A stretch of DNA of 64,000 bases, taken from Luteimonas colneyensis. Lineage in GTDB: Bacteria; Pseudomonadota; Gammaproteobacteria; Xanthomonadales; Xanthomonadaceae. Under the pieces are notes generated by a model. That model saw only the letters and a list, made by a program, of their open reading frames with translations. It made no database searches and was not told the DNA's origin. Both the position numbers and the translations under genes were made by a program. Positions 18,918 to 33,690 of the stretch are shown one piece after another; within the stretch, counting starts at the first letter, position 1, and each line of letters begins with the position of its first letter. Location: NCBI RefSeq assembly GCF_014836665.1, contig NZ_JACSQJ010000002.1:1-64000 (forward strand), written 5' to 3'.

Positions 18918-18936
18918 TGCAAACGTATTCATGGCG
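18918..18936 (+). promoter_or_regulatory. LacI-type operator in the transporter/alpha-glucosidase divergent region
   Basis: TGCAAACGTATTCATGGCG occurs here and, as an exact reverse complement, at 28625-28643 before the TonB receptor. It has the central CG and partial dyad symmetry (TGCAA.CG.ATTCA) of LacI-family sites. It lies 79 bp before the alpha-glucosidase start and 64 bp before the MFS start. Confidence 0.75.
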
Positions 18937-19015
18937 AAGCCGCCCGGTGCCGCAACATGCCGCGCGGCGGCCATGGAATAGTGCCCCGGCGTTTGCGGCG
19001 AGCAATGGGGACACG

Positions 19016-20650
19016 ATGTCGACGGCGGTTTCGAAGGCGGCGGACTGGTGGCGCGGCGCGGTGATCTACCAGATCTACCCGCGCAGCTTCATGGACAGCA
19101 ACGGCGACGGCATCGGCGACCTGCCGGGCATCATCGCGCGCCTCGACCACGTCGCCAGCCTGGGGGCGGAGGCGATCTGGGTCTCGCCCTTCTTCAGGTC
19201 GCCGATGGCGGACTTTGGCTACGACATCGCCGACTTCCGCGACGTCGATCCGATGTTCGGCACGCTGGACGACTTCGACCGGCTTCTGGCCAAGGCGCAC
19301 GCGCTGGGCATCAAGGTGATGATCGACCAGGTGCTCAGCCACTGTTCGATCGAACACCCGTGGTTCGCCGAGAGCCGCCAGGACCGGAGCAATCCGCGCG
19401 CGGACTGGTTCGTCTGGGCCGACCCGAAGCCCGACGGCACGCCGCCCAACAACTGGCTGTCGCTGTTCGGTGGCGGCGCCTGGACCTGGGAGCCGCGGCG
19501 CGAGCAGTACTACCTGCACAACTTCCTGTCCTCGCAGCCGCAGCTGAACTTCCACAACGCGGACGTGCGCGCGGCGGCGCTGGCGAACCTGGAGTTCTGG
19601 CTCGAGCGCGGCGTCGACGGCATGCGCCTGGATTCGATCAACTTCTGCTTCCACGACGCCCGGCTGCGCGACAACCCGCCCAAGCCCGCGCACCTGCGCC
19701 AGGGCCGCGGCTTCAGCGCCGACAACCCCTACGCCTACCAGTACCACCACTACAACAACACGCAGCCCGAGAACCTCGCGCTGATGGAGGAGCTGCGGGC
19801 GCTGTTCGACCGCTACCCGGGCGCGACCACGCTCGGCGAGATCTCGTCGGAGGACTCGCTGGGCACGATGGCGGAGTACGTTACCGACACCCGCCTGCAC
19901 ATGGGCTACAGCTTCGAGCTGCTGGTCGAGGATTCCAGCGCCGCCTACATCCGGCGCACGGTCGAGGACCTCGAATCGCGCATGCAGGGCGGCTGGCCGT
20001 GCTGGGCGGTGTCCAACCACGACGTGGTGCGCGCGGTGACGCGCTGGGGCGGCGCTGATCCGTCGCCGGCGCTGGCGCCGCAGCTGGTGGCACTGGTGTG
20101 CTCGCTGCGCGGCTCGGTCTGCCTGTACCAGGGCGAAGAGCTCGGGCTCCCCGAGGCCGACGTGCCCTTCGATGCGCTGCAGGATCCCTACGGCAAGGCC
20201 TTCTGGCCCAGGTTCAAGGGCCGCGACGGCTGCCGCACGCCGATGCCCTGGGACAGCGATGCGGACGATGCCGGCTTCGGCAGCGTTGCGCCCTGGCTGC
20301 CGATCCCCGACGCGCACCGCGCGCTGGCGATGTCGCGGCAGGACGCCGACCCGGCCTCGACGCTCAACGCCAGCCGCCGCTTCCTGCACTGGCGGCGCAC
20401 GCAGCCGGCGCTGCTGCGCGGCGCGATCGCCTTCGTCGATGCCCCCGAGCCGGTGCTGGCCTTCGTGCGCGAGTTCGAGGGCCAACGCCTGCTGGTGGCC
20501 TTCAACCTGTCGGACGCGGCAGTGGGCTGGACGCTGCCGGATATCGGCACGCCGCGCGTGATCGACGGCCACGGCCTGCCGACTGCGCAGCCCGACGGCG
20601 GCACCCTGGAACTGCCCGCGCGCGGAGTGTTCTTCGCCGCGCTCGACTGA
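19016..20650 (+). CDS. Cytoplasmic GH13 alpha-glucosidase
   Basis: This 544-residue enzyme lacks a signal peptide, so it should act on imported maltose and maltodextrins in the cytoplasm. It opens WWRGAVIYQIYPRSFMDSNG, the GH13 oligo-1,6-/alpha-glucosidase signature. Catalytic residues are Asp206 (GMRLDSINF), Glu275 (LGEISSED) and Asp336 (SNHDVVR). The C-terminal domain is the usual beta-sandwich. The start at 19016 follows AATGGGGACACG. It is 12 bp upstream of the pullulanase gene and probably co-transcribed with it. The sequence resembles xanthomonad alpha-glucosidases able to transglucosylate; that activity is family knowledge only. Confidence 0.92.
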   Translation: MSTAVSKAADWWRGAVIYQIYPRSFMDSNGDGIGDLPGIIARLDHVASLGAEAIWVSPFFRSPMADFGYDIADFRDVDPMFGTLDDFDRLLAKAHALGIKVMIDQVLSHCSIEHPWFAESRQDRSNPRADWFVWADPKPDGTPPNNWLSLFGGGAWTWEPRREQYYLHNFLSSQPQLNFHNADVRAAALANLEFWLERGVDGMRLDSINFCFHDARLRDNPPKPAHLRQGRGFSADNPYAYQYHHYNNTQPENLALMEELRALFDRYPGATTLGEISSEDSLGTMAEYVTDTRLHMGYSFELLVEDSSAAYIRRTVEDLESRMQGGWPCWAVSNHDVVRAVTRWGGADPSPALAPQLVALVCSLRGSVCLYQGEELGLPEADVPFDALQDPYGKAFWPRFKGRDGCRTPMPWDSDADDAGFGSVAPWLPIPDAHRALAMSRQDADPASTLNASRRFLHWRRTQPALLRGAIAFVDAPEPVLAFVREFEGQRLLVAFNLSDAAVGWTLPDIGTPRVIDGHGLPTAQPDGGTLELPARGVFFAALD

Positions 20651-20662
20651 GGAGACGACGGC

Positions 20663-23630
<2,968 letters not shown>

Positions 23631-23635
<5 letters not shown>

Positions 23636-23658
23636 GGGCGGCCATGGCCGCGACCGGA
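23631..23658. repeat. REP-like element at the pullulanase stop
   Basis: GGTAGGGGCGGCCATGGCCGCGACCGG contains a perfect 14-bp palindrome, GCGGCCATGGCCGC (23638-23651), flanked by GTAGGG and GACCGG. This matches the typical xanthomonad/pseudomonad REP layout (GTAGGAGCGGC...GCCGCGACCGG). It overlaps the pullulanase stop codon and separates that gene from the GH97 gene, where it may tune downstream expression. Confidence 0.6.
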
Positions 23659-23715
23659 GCCGCGAAAAGCCGCCGCCACGATCGCCCCGCGCGCCCACCA
23701 CAAGGAATCCGCCAG

Positions 23716-25788
23716 ATGCGCCTTCGCCTCCGCCTGCTCATCCCGGCACTCGCGCTGTGCGCCGCGGCATGCGCCGCCCACGCCGAAACCGTCGCCAGCG
23801 TCGAGTCCCCCGGCAAGGTCCTGCGCTTTGAACTCGACCTGCACGAAGGCCGCCTCGGCTACCGCGTGCAGCGCCTGGGCGAGCCGGTGATCGACACCTC
23901 GGCGCTGGGCTTCATGCTGCGCGGCAGCGGCAAGCTCGAACGCAACCTCGCGCTGTCCGCACAGGCGACCCGCCGCGTGGACACCACCTGGGAACAGCCC
24001 TGGGGCGAGAACCGCTTCGTGCGCGACCACCACAACGAGCTGCGCGCCTCCTTCACCGAAACCATCGTTCCCGGCCGCAGCTTCGACGTGGTCGTGCGCG
24101 TGTTCGACGACGGCCTGGGATTCCGCTACGAGGTGCACGCGCCGGCGGGCCCCGCGGCATCGGCATCGGCATCGGCATCGGCATCGGAGTGGATCATCGA
24201 CGACGAACTCACCGAGTTCGCCATTCACCAGCCCGAGGGCAGCCCGCCGCCCACCGCATGGTGGATCCCCGCCGGCGAGTGGAACCGCTACGAATACCTC
24301 TACAGCCGCACGCCGCTCACCGAAGTCACGATGGCGCACACGCCCATCACCCTGCGTACCGCCGACGGACTGCACCTGGCCTTCCACGAAGCGGCGCTGG
24401 TGGACTACTCGGGGATGTGGCTGCGCCGCGTCGAGGGCAGCCGCCTGCGCGCGCAGCTTGCGCCGGCCTCGGAGGGCTGGAAGGTGAAGCGCAGCCTGCC
24501 CTTCCGCACGCCCTGGCGCACCGTGCAGATTGCCGACAGCGCGGCCGCGCTCTACGCATCCTCCAACCTGATCCTCAACCTGAACGAGCCCAACCGCCTG
24601 GGCGACACCAGCTGGTTCACGCCCGCCAAGTACGCCGGAATCTGGTGGTCGCTGCACCTGGAAACCGAGACCTGGGCGACCGGCCCGAACCACGGCGCCA
24701 CCACCGCCAACACGAAGCGCTACATCGACTTCGCCGCCGACAGCGGCCTGCGCGGCGTGCTGGTGGAAGGCTGGAACCCGGGCTGGGACGGGCAGTGGTT
24801 CGGCAACGGCTACGGCTTCGATTTCACCCGCGCCACGCCGGACTTCGACATCGAGGCGCTGTCCGCCTACGGCCGCGAGCGCGGCGTGCACCTCGTCGGC
24901 CACCACGAGACCGGCTGCGCCGCCAGCCACTACGAAGACCAGATGGAAGCCGCCTTCGCGATGAACGCGCGCCTGGGCATCGACGCGGTCAAGACCGGCT
25001 ACGTCTGCGACGCCGGCGGCATGGAGCGTCGCCTGGACGACGGCGGCATCGCCCGCGAATGGCACGACGGGCAGTGGAGTTCGAACCACCACCTGCGCGT
25101 GGTCGAAGCGGCCGCGCGCCACCGCATCGCCATCAACACCCACGAGCCGATCAAGGACACCGGCCTGCGCCGCACGTATCCGAACTGGGTCACGCGCGAG
25201 GGCGCGCGCGGCATGGAATACGCCGCCTGGGGCCAGCCGCCGAACCCGCCGGAGCACGAGGCCAACCTGTTCTTCACCCGCATGCTCTCAGGCCCGATGG
25301 ATTTCACCCCGGGCATCCTCAGCCTGCAGGGACGCGGCCAGCCGATCGAAACCACGCTGGCCAAGCAGCTGGCGCTGTACGTGGTGCTCTACAGCCCGCT
25401 GCAGATGGCGGCCGACCTGCCGGAGCACTACGCGAAGCATGACGAAGCCTTCCGGTTCATCCGCGATGTTCCGGCCGACTGGGCGGAGAGCCGCGTGCTC
25501 GCCGGCGAGGTCGGCGACTTCGTCGTGGTCGCGCGGCGCGACCGCAACAGCGAAGACTGGTACCTGGGCGCGATCACCGACGAGCACGGTCGGCTGCTCG
25601 AGGTGCCGCTGTCCTTCCTCGAACCCGGCCGCCGCTACACCGCGCAGGTGTACCGCGATGGTGACGGTGCGCACTGGCGCGATGCGCCCTTCGAGTTCGT
25701 ACGCGAGCACCTGGACGTCGACACCGATGCGCTGCGCCTGCGCCTGGCCGCGGGCGGCGGGCAGGCCGTGCGCTTCGTCGCACGGTAG
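23716..25788 (+). CDS. Secreted GH97 alpha-glucosidase (SusB-like)
   Basis: The protein has 690 residues with a signal peptide (RLRLRLLIPALALCAAACAAHA). An N-terminal beta-sandwich is followed by a barrel with WWSLHLETETWATGPNHGATT, LVEGWNPGWDG, a HHETG glutamate, HEPIKDTGLRRTYPNW and REGARGMEYAAWG. These three Glu positions correspond to those of inverting SusB-type GH97 enzymes, so an inverting alpha-glucosidase is expected. It would cleave dextrins to glucose in the periplasm, feeding a glucose symporter. The ATG at 23716 follows CAAGGA; codons upstream of it run through the REP element. The protein carries a run of Ser-Ala pairs from a hexanucleotide repeat. Confidence 0.92.
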   Translation: MRLRLRLLIPALALCAAACAAHAETVASVESPGKVLRFELDLHEGRLGYRVQRLGEPVIDTSALGFMLRGSGKLERNLALSAQATRRVDTTWEQPWGENRFVRDHHNELRASFTETIVPGRSFDVVVRVFDDGLGFRYEVHAPAGPAASASASASASEWIIDDELTEFAIHQPEGSPPPTAWWIPAGEWNRYEYLYSRTPLTEVTMAHTPITLRTADGLHLAFHEAALVDYSGMWLRRVEGSRLRAQLAPASEGWKVKRSLPFRTPWRTVQIADSAAALYASSNLILNLNEPNRLGDTSWFTPAKYAGIWWSLHLETETWATGPNHGATTANTKRYIDFAADSGLRGVLVEGWNPGWDGQWFGNGYGFDFTRATPDFDIEALSAYGRERGVHLVGHHETGCAASHYEDQMEAAFAMNARLGIDAVKTGYVCDAGGMERRLDDGGIAREWHDGQWSSNHHLRVVEAAARHRIAINTHEPIKDTGLRRTYPNWVTREGARGMEYAAWGQPPNPPEHEANLFFTRMLSGPMDFTPGILSLQGRGQPIETTLAKQLALYVVLYSPLQMAADLPEHYAKHDEAFRFIRDVPADWAESRVLAGEVGDFVVVARRDRNSEDWYLGAITDEHGRLLEVPLSFLEPGRRYTAQVYRDGDGAHWRDAPFEFVREHLDVDTDALRLRLAAGGGQAVRFVAR
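24155..24184 (+). repeat. Hexanucleotide tandem repeat (CGGCAT)5 in the GH97 gene
   Basis: Five perfect copies of CGGCAT encode alternating Ala and Ser in a surface linker between beta-sandwich strands. Because the unit is six bases, slippage would change length without shifting the frame. Confidence 0.85.
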
Positions 25789-25820
25789 TCGGCAGGAACG
25801 ACGCGGGACCGCTCGCGCCC

Positions 25821-28520
<2,700 letters not shown>

Positions 28521-28624
28521 CCCGCGCCCCCATTGTCCAGCCCTGGCACGCCCCGGTCGCAGGCATGCGTCCGCAGCCACTATTCCACAGCGCATGACAT
28601 CGGCGACCGCGTGCTGCAGTGCAG

Positions 28625-28643
28625 CGCCATGAATACGTTTGCA
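28625..28643 (-). promoter_or_regulatory. LacI-type operator in the amylase/TonB-receptor divergent region
   Basis: CGCCATGAATACGTTTGCA is the exact reverse complement of the 19-mer at 18918. It lies 94 bp before the receptor start and 105 bp before the amylase start. A 19-bp identity in two divergent promoter regions of one pathway is unlikely by chance. Confidence 0.75.
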
Positions 28644-28736
28644 ACGCAGGGCCTGTCGGCCACCGCAGCCCTACCATCGACCCATGCCGGAGGAGGGGCC
28701 TCCAGGCGCATCGCCGTGAATGGAATGGGGACTGAC

Positions 28737-31418
28737 ATGCTGAGACTCGAACGGAACCTGCTGAGTGCCGCGCTGGCCTCCGTGTTGACCCTGGCCGCGC
28801 ACGGCGCCAGCGCGCAGACGGTGGCCGCGGATACGCCCGCGCAGGAAGACGCCGACGCGGTGACCCTCGACCGCGTGCAGGTGACCGGCATCCGCCGCGG
28901 CATCGAGGACGCGATCGACGCCAAGCGCACCTCCACCTCCATCGTCGAGTCGATCTCGGCGGAGGACATCGGCAAGCTGCCCGACATGTCGATCGCCGAC
29001 TCGCTGGCGCGCCTGCCCGGCCTGACCGCGCAGCGCTTCGGCAACCGACCGCAGGAGATCAACATCCGCGGCTTCGCCGGCGACTTCTCCACCACGCTGC
29101 TCAACGGCCGCGAGCAGGTCAGCCTGGGCAACAACCGCGGCGTCGAGTTCGACCAGTACCCGTCGGAGCTGATCAGCCAGGTCATGGTCTACAAGACCCC
29201 GGACGCCCAGCTGGTCGGCCAGGGCCTCTCGGGCACCGTCGACCTGCGCACGGTGCGCCCGCTGGCCTTCGGCGAGCGCGCGGTCGCGCTCAACGCCCGC
29301 GGCGACATGAACCGCCTGGGCGACAGCGACGAATGGGGCAGCCGCTTCAGCGCCTCCTACATCGACCAGTTCGCCGACGACACCATCGGCGTCGCGATCG
29401 GCTACGCGCGCATGGACAACCCGACGCAGGGCCGCCAGTACGAGTCCTGGGGCTACGACAACGGCGTGCTCGGCGGCGCCAACATGCACCTGATCGAGGG
29501 TGACAACCAGCGCGACGGCCTGATGGGCGTGCTCGAGTTCAGGCCCAACGACCGCTACCACTCCACGCTGGACGTCTTCTACTCGCAGTTCGACAAGGAG
29601 GAGTCCAAGCGCGGCCTGCAGATGGGCCTGGTCTGGGGCAACGGCTCCACGCTCATCGGCGGCACCCGCAACGCCAACAACACCATGACCGAGGCGCACT
29701 GGACCAACGTCAAGCCGATCGTGGTGCGCAACGACTACAACGCCGCCGACGACAGCCTGTTCGCGATCGGCTGGAACCAGGAGCTCAAGGTCAGCGACGA
29801 CTGGACGGTGAGCGCGGACATCGGCCACTCCTCGGCCAGGCGCGACGAGCGCCTGCTGGAGATCTACGCCGGACCGGCCGACCAGGGTCGCGACACGGTG
29901 GACCTGGTCTACAACCCCGCGGGCTACTTCGACTTCACCCTCGGCCGCGACTACACCGACCCGTCGGGGCTGCGCATGTACGACCCGGGCGGCTGGGGCG
30001 GCGAGCGCGCGCAGGCCGGCTACCTGAAGGACTTCCGGGTCAAGGACGCGCTGGCCTCGGTGCGCCTGGACGCCACCAGGACCTTCGACACCGGCTTCAT
30101 CAGCAGCCTCGCCTTCGGCGCCAACCTCACCGACCGCACCAAGAGCCGTGCGTCGAGCGAGGCGACGCTGTGCCTCACCGCGGCCTGCACCGACAACGTC
30201 GAGGGCGTGATCCCCGGCCAGTACGTCACCAACACGTCCTTCGGCCAGTTCGGCCTGCCCGGCGTGCTGGGCCTCGACGCCCTGGGCATGTTCAACGGCG
30301 GCGTGTTCCATCTCTGGACCAAGGACCACGCCGACATCTCCAACAAGAACTGGGAGGTCGAGGAGGAGATCGCGACCTTCTACGTGCAGGCCAACATCGA
30401 CTTCGACATGGGCTCGGTGCCCGTGCGCGGCAACGTCGGCGTGCAGGTGGTCAATGCCGACCAGGCCTCGACCGGCATCGCGACGTTCCAGGGCGTGGCC
30501 CTGACCGAGGAGGCCAGGCGCGGCAGCAGCATCACCGAGGTGCTGCCGAGCCTCAACCTGTCCTTCGAGCTGCCGGCCGAGCAGGTCGTCCGCTTCGGTG
30601 CGGCGCGGCAGATGGCGCGGCCGCGCATGGACGACCTACGCGCGAACGCCGGCTACGGCTTCGACACGCAGCGCGGCATCCTCAGCGGCAGCGGCGGCAA
30701 TCCCGAGCTGGATCCGTGGCTGGCCGACGCCTTCGACATCTCCTACGAGAAGTACTTCGGCGGCAAGGGCTATGTGAGCCTCGCCTACTTCCACAAGGAC
30801 CTGAAGACCTACATCTACAACCAGACCACCGAGTTCGACTACCGCCAGCTGCCGCTGCCCGCCGGCCTGCTGCCGCCGGGCCTTCCGGACGGCTGGTGGG
30901 AAGGCGAGTACTCGCAGCCGATGAACGGCGAAGGCGGGACGCTCAAGGGCTTCGAGGTCGCCGTGTCGATGCCGCTGGACCTGCTGTGGGCACCGCTCGA
31001 GGGCTTCGGCGTGGTCGCCAGCTATTCCGACACCGACAGCGAGATCGAGCCGCTGGGTCCCGGCACCACCGAGCCGCTGCCGGGCCTGTCGAAGTACGTC
31101 TCCAACGTCACCGCCTACTACGAGCGCTTCGGGTTCTCGGCGCGCGTCAGCCATCGCCGCCGCTCGGATTTCCTGGGCGAGGTCCAGGGCGCCGGCGGCG
31201 ACCGCACCAAGGTGTTCTTCGCCGGCGAAGGCGTGACCGACGTGCAGCTTGGCTACACGTTCCAGTCGGGTCCGCTCGAGAACCTGGCGCTGCTGCTGCA
31301 GGTCAACAACCTCGAGAACGAGCCCTACCGCACCATCAGCGATGGCCTCGACGAGCGTCCGCACCAGTACTTCGAGTTCGGCCGCACCTACCTGCTGGGC
31401 CTGAACTACAGGTTCTGA
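28737..31418 (+). CDS. TonB-dependent outer-membrane receptor for maltodextrins
   Basis: This 893-residue outer-membrane protein has a signal peptide ending ASAQ (residue 27), a TonB-box-like segment (VTLDRVQVTGIRRGIEDAI) and a plug domain (EDIGKLPDMSIADSLARLPG, INIRGFAGDFSTTLLNGREQ). A 22-strand-type barrel follows, ending LLGLNYRF with the terminal Phe needed for assembly. It should import oligosaccharides too large for porins, driven by TonB-ExbBD. The ATG at 28737 follows GGGGAC; an in-frame ATG four codons upstream (28725) overlaps that ribosome site. The substrate is inferred from neighbours. Confidence 0.93.
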   Translation: MLRLERNLLSAALASVLTLAAHGASAQTVAADTPAQEDADAVTLDRVQVTGIRRGIEDAIDAKRTSTSIVESISAEDIGKLPDMSIADSLARLPGLTAQRFGNRPQEINIRGFAGDFSTTLLNGREQVSLGNNRGVEFDQYPSELISQVMVYKTPDAQLVGQGLSGTVDLRTVRPLAFGERAVALNARGDMNRLGDSDEWGSRFSASYIDQFADDTIGVAIGYARMDNPTQGRQYESWGYDNGVLGGANMHLIEGDNQRDGLMGVLEFRPNDRYHSTLDVFYSQFDKEESKRGLQMGLVWGNGSTLIGGTRNANNTMTEAHWTNVKPIVVRNDYNAADDSLFAIGWNQELKVSDDWTVSADIGHSSARRDERLLEIYAGPADQGRDTVDLVYNPAGYFDFTLGRDYTDPSGLRMYDPGGWGGERAQAGYLKDFRVKDALASVRLDATRTFDTGFISSLAFGANLTDRTKSRASSEATLCLTAACTDNVEGVIPGQYVTNTSFGQFGLPGVLGLDALGMFNGGVFHLWTKDHADISNKNWEVEEEIATFYVQANIDFDMGSVPVRGNVGVQVVNADQASTGIATFQGVALTEEARRGSSITEVLPSLNLSFELPAEQVVRFGAARQMARPRMDDLRANAGYGFDTQRGILSGSGGNPELDPWLADAFDISYEKYFGGKGYVSLAYFHKDLKTYIYNQTTEFDYRQLPLPAGLLPPGLPDGWWEGEYSQPMNGEGGTLKGFEVAVSMPLDLLWAPLEGFGVVASYSDTDSEIEPLGPGTTEPLPGLSKYVSNVTAYYERFGFSARVSHRRRSDFLGEVQGAGGDRTKVFFAGEGVTDVQLGYTFQSGPLENLALLLQVNNLENEPYRTISDGLDERPHQYFEFGRTYLLGLNYRF

Positions 31419-31441
31419 GCGCAGGCACCGCGTGACCCCGG

Positions 31442-31480
31442 CCCCTGCCGACCCCGTGCGGGCCGGCAGGGGTCTTCCGT
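31442..31480 (+). terminator. Terminator-like stem-loop after the TonB receptor
   Basis: CCCCTGCCG (31442-31450) pairs with CGGCAGGGG (31464-31472), a perfect 9-bp stem with a 13-nt loop, followed by TCTTCCGTT. It lies between the receptor stop and the symporter start. It may terminate or partly attenuate transcription and so lower symporter expression. The T-run is imperfect. Confidence 0.55.
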
Positions 31481-31524
31481 TCCGGGCCATGGCCACCACG
31501 CCCGCGTGGCCGCAGGAGAACACG

Positions 31525-32940
31525 ATGGAATCGAACCTCGTCCAGGTCGCGGTGTTCCTGGTCCTCACCGCGCTGGTGGCCGTGCTCACCTGGTGGCGCT
31601 GCCGGCGTGAGCCGCGCGGCACCGACGCCGCGCGCGACTACTTCCTCGCCGGCGGCACCCTGTCCTGGCCCTTGATCGCGGGCTCGCTGCTGCTGACCAA
31701 CATCAGCGCAGAGCAGATCGTCGGCATGAACGGCGGCCAGTCCATGCTGCTGGCCTGGTGGGAATTCGGCGCCGCGGCGGGCCTGCTGGTGCTGGCGCAC
31801 GTGCTGGTGCCGATGTACTACCGCTACAGGTGCACCACCACCACCGAGCTGCTGGAACGTCGGCTTGGCGATCCCGCGCTGCGGCGCGCGGTCTCGGTGC
31901 TGTTCATGCTCGGCTACATGTTCATCCTGCTGCCGGTGGTGCTGTACACCGGCGCGGTGTTCATGAAGTCGATGTTCAACCTCGAGATGTCGATCCTGGC
32001 GATCTCGGCGCTGTTCGCCGCCGGCGGCCTGGCCTACGCGGCCTTCGGCGGGCTGCGCGCGATCGCCATCTCCGACACCTGGAACGGCGTCGGCCTGCTG
32101 GTGATGGGCCTGGCGGTGACGGTGTTCGCGCTGGCCGCGGTCGACTGGGACCTCTCGGGCATTCCCGCCGAGCGCTGGACCCTGGTCGGCGCGGCCGACT
32201 CCGACATCCCGTGGACGACGCTGCTCACCGGCATGCTCTTCATCCACGTCTTCTACTGGGGCACCAACATGGTGATCGCCCAGCGCGCGCTCGCGGCACG
32301 CTCGGTGCGCGAGGCGCAGAAGGGCATCTACGCGGCGGCGGGCCTGAAGCTGCTGACCCCGCTGATCGTGATCTTCCCGGGCGTGATCGCCTACAAACTC
32401 TATGGCGACGTCGGCGACGTGGCCTATGGCCGCCTGGTCGGCGACGTGCTGCCGCCCGCGCTGTCGGGCGCCTTCGCGGCGATGATCACCGGTGCCGTGC
32501 TGTCGAGCTTCAACTCCTGCCTCAACTCCGCCGCGGCGCTCTACACCTGCGACATCCACCTGGCAACGGTAAATCCGGATGCGGACGTGAAGCGCATCGG
32601 CCAGCGGGTGACGGTGCTGTTCAGCCTGGTCGCGCTGGCGATGGTGCCGGTGTTCCAGAACGCCGAGAGCATCATCGCCATGCTGCAGCAGCTCAACGGC
32701 CTGTACTCGATGCCGGTGCTGGCGGCCTTCGTGGTGGCGATCTTCTTCACCCGCATCGATCCGCGCGCGGTGCGGGCCGGGCTGCTGTTCGGCGTGGCGC
32801 TGTATGCGCTCTTCACCTTCGCCTGGACCCCGCTGCACTACATCCACCTGATGTTCATCACCCTGGTGTCGACGGTGGTGGTGATGTGGGGGCTCAGCCG
32901 GGTGATGGCGCTGCGTGCGCCGGCGGCACAGGCGGCCTGA
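31525..32940 (+). CDS. Solute:sodium symporter (SSS family), probable Na+/glucose or galactose cotransporter
   Basis: This 471-residue inner-membrane protein has about 12-13 membrane segments and SSS features: DYFLAGGTLSWPLIAGSLLLTNISAEQIVGMNG near residues 35-70, a GGLRAIAISDTWNG motif and TGAVLSSFNSCLNSAAALYT, which forms part of the sodium site. GGAGAA precedes the ATG at 31525, which removes 31 unlikely upstream codons. It lies downstream of the TonB receptor and convergent with the Entner-Doudoroff operon. A role in bringing in glucose released by the secreted glucosidases, for phosphorylation by Glk, is consistent with context. The actual sugar is not proven. Confidence 0.85.
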   Translation: MESNLVQVAVFLVLTALVAVLTWWRCRREPRGTDAARDYFLAGGTLSWPLIAGSLLLTNISAEQIVGMNGGQSMLLAWWEFGAAAGLLVLAHVLVPMYYRYRCTTTTELLERRLGDPALRRAVSVLFMLGYMFILLPVVLYTGAVFMKSMFNLEMSILAISALFAAGGLAYAAFGGLRAIAISDTWNGVGLLVMGLAVTVFALAAVDWDLSGIPAERWTLVGAADSDIPWTTLLTGMLFIHVFYWGTNMVIAQRALAARSVREAQKGIYAAAGLKLLTPLIVIFPGVIAYKLYGDVGDVAYGRLVGDVLPPALSGAFAAMITGAVLSSFNSCLNSAAALYTCDIHLATVNPDADVKRIGQRVTVLFSLVALAMVPVFQNAESIIAMLQQLNGLYSMPVLAAFVVAIFFTRIDPRAVRAGLLFGVALYALFTFAWTPLHYIHLMFITLVSTVVVMWGLSRVMALRAPAAQAA

Positions 32941-33024
32941 AGCAGGGCGTCCGGCAGCCCGGCAGGCTTGCGGCCTTGACGGAGCCGGCACGACGGCCGG
33001 GCGGATCCGCGCAGGACCTGCGTG

Positions 33025-33690
33025 CTACCGGGCGACGCTCCCTGCCAGCATCGCAGCCTCGCGCGCAAGCCGGCCGATGGCCGCCCAGTCGCGGGCCTGC
33101 AGCGCCGCGGCCGGCACCATCCACGAGCCGCCCACGGTGACGACGTTCCGCAGCGCGAGGTAGTCCGGCGCGCTGCCCGCGTCGATGCCCCCGGTGGGGC
33201 AGAAGCGCACCTGGGGAAAGGGGCCGCCGAACGCGCGCAGCGCGCCGGTGCCGCCCGAGGACGCCGCGGGAAAAAACTTGAAACGCCGATGGCCATGCCC
33301 GAGGCCGCGCATGATGTCGCTGGCGCTGGCCACGGCGGGAATCCAGGGAATGCACGCGGTGTCCGCGGCCGCATAGAGCGCGTCGGTCGCGCCCGGGGAA
33401 ATGGCGAAGGCCGCGCGTGCGGTGTCCGCCGCCGCGAGGTCCTCCGGACGCAGCACCGTGCCGACGCCGACCACGGCGTCCGGCACCTCGACCACGATTC
33501 GCGCCACCGCATCCAGCGCCACCGCCGTGCGCAGGGTCACCTCCAGCACCGGCAGGCCGGCGTCGACCAGCGCGCGCGCCAGCGGCACCGCGTCCTCCAG
33601 GTGTTCGATCGCCAGCACCGGCAGCACCGGTGCACGCGACAGCAGGGCGTCCACGCGCTCGGCGCGGGCATCGGGCGTCCACAGGCTCAT
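33025..33690 (-). CDS. eda: KDPG aldolase (Entner-Doudoroff)
   Basis: This 221-residue enzyme cleaves 2-keto-3-deoxy-6-phosphogluconate to pyruvate and glyceraldehyde-3-phosphate. The Schiff-base Lys138 lies in RRFKFFPA, with catalytic Glu50 and Arg54 in LEVTLR, and FAISPGATD and CPTGGI phosphate-binding loops. Its ATG overlaps the glk stop by four bases (ATGA). It is the last gene of the operon. Confidence 0.95.
   Translation of the reverse strand: MSLWTPDARAERVDALLSRAPVLPVLAIEHLEDAVPLARALVDAGLPVLEVTLRTAVALDAVARIVVEVPDAVVGVGTVLRPEDLAAADTARAAFAISPGATDALYAAADTACIPWIPAVASASDIMRGLGHGHRRFKFFPAASSGGTGALRAFGGPFPQVRFCPTGGIDAGSAPDYLALRNVVTVGGSWMVPAAALQARDWAAIGRLAREAAMLAGSVAR

Noticed and set aside
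28629-28736. Upstream start (MNTFATQ) for the TonB receptor
   Set aside because: The ATG lies inside the operator motif, and the signal peptide begins at 28737 after a good ribosome site. The same false MNTFA start appears at the other operator copy.
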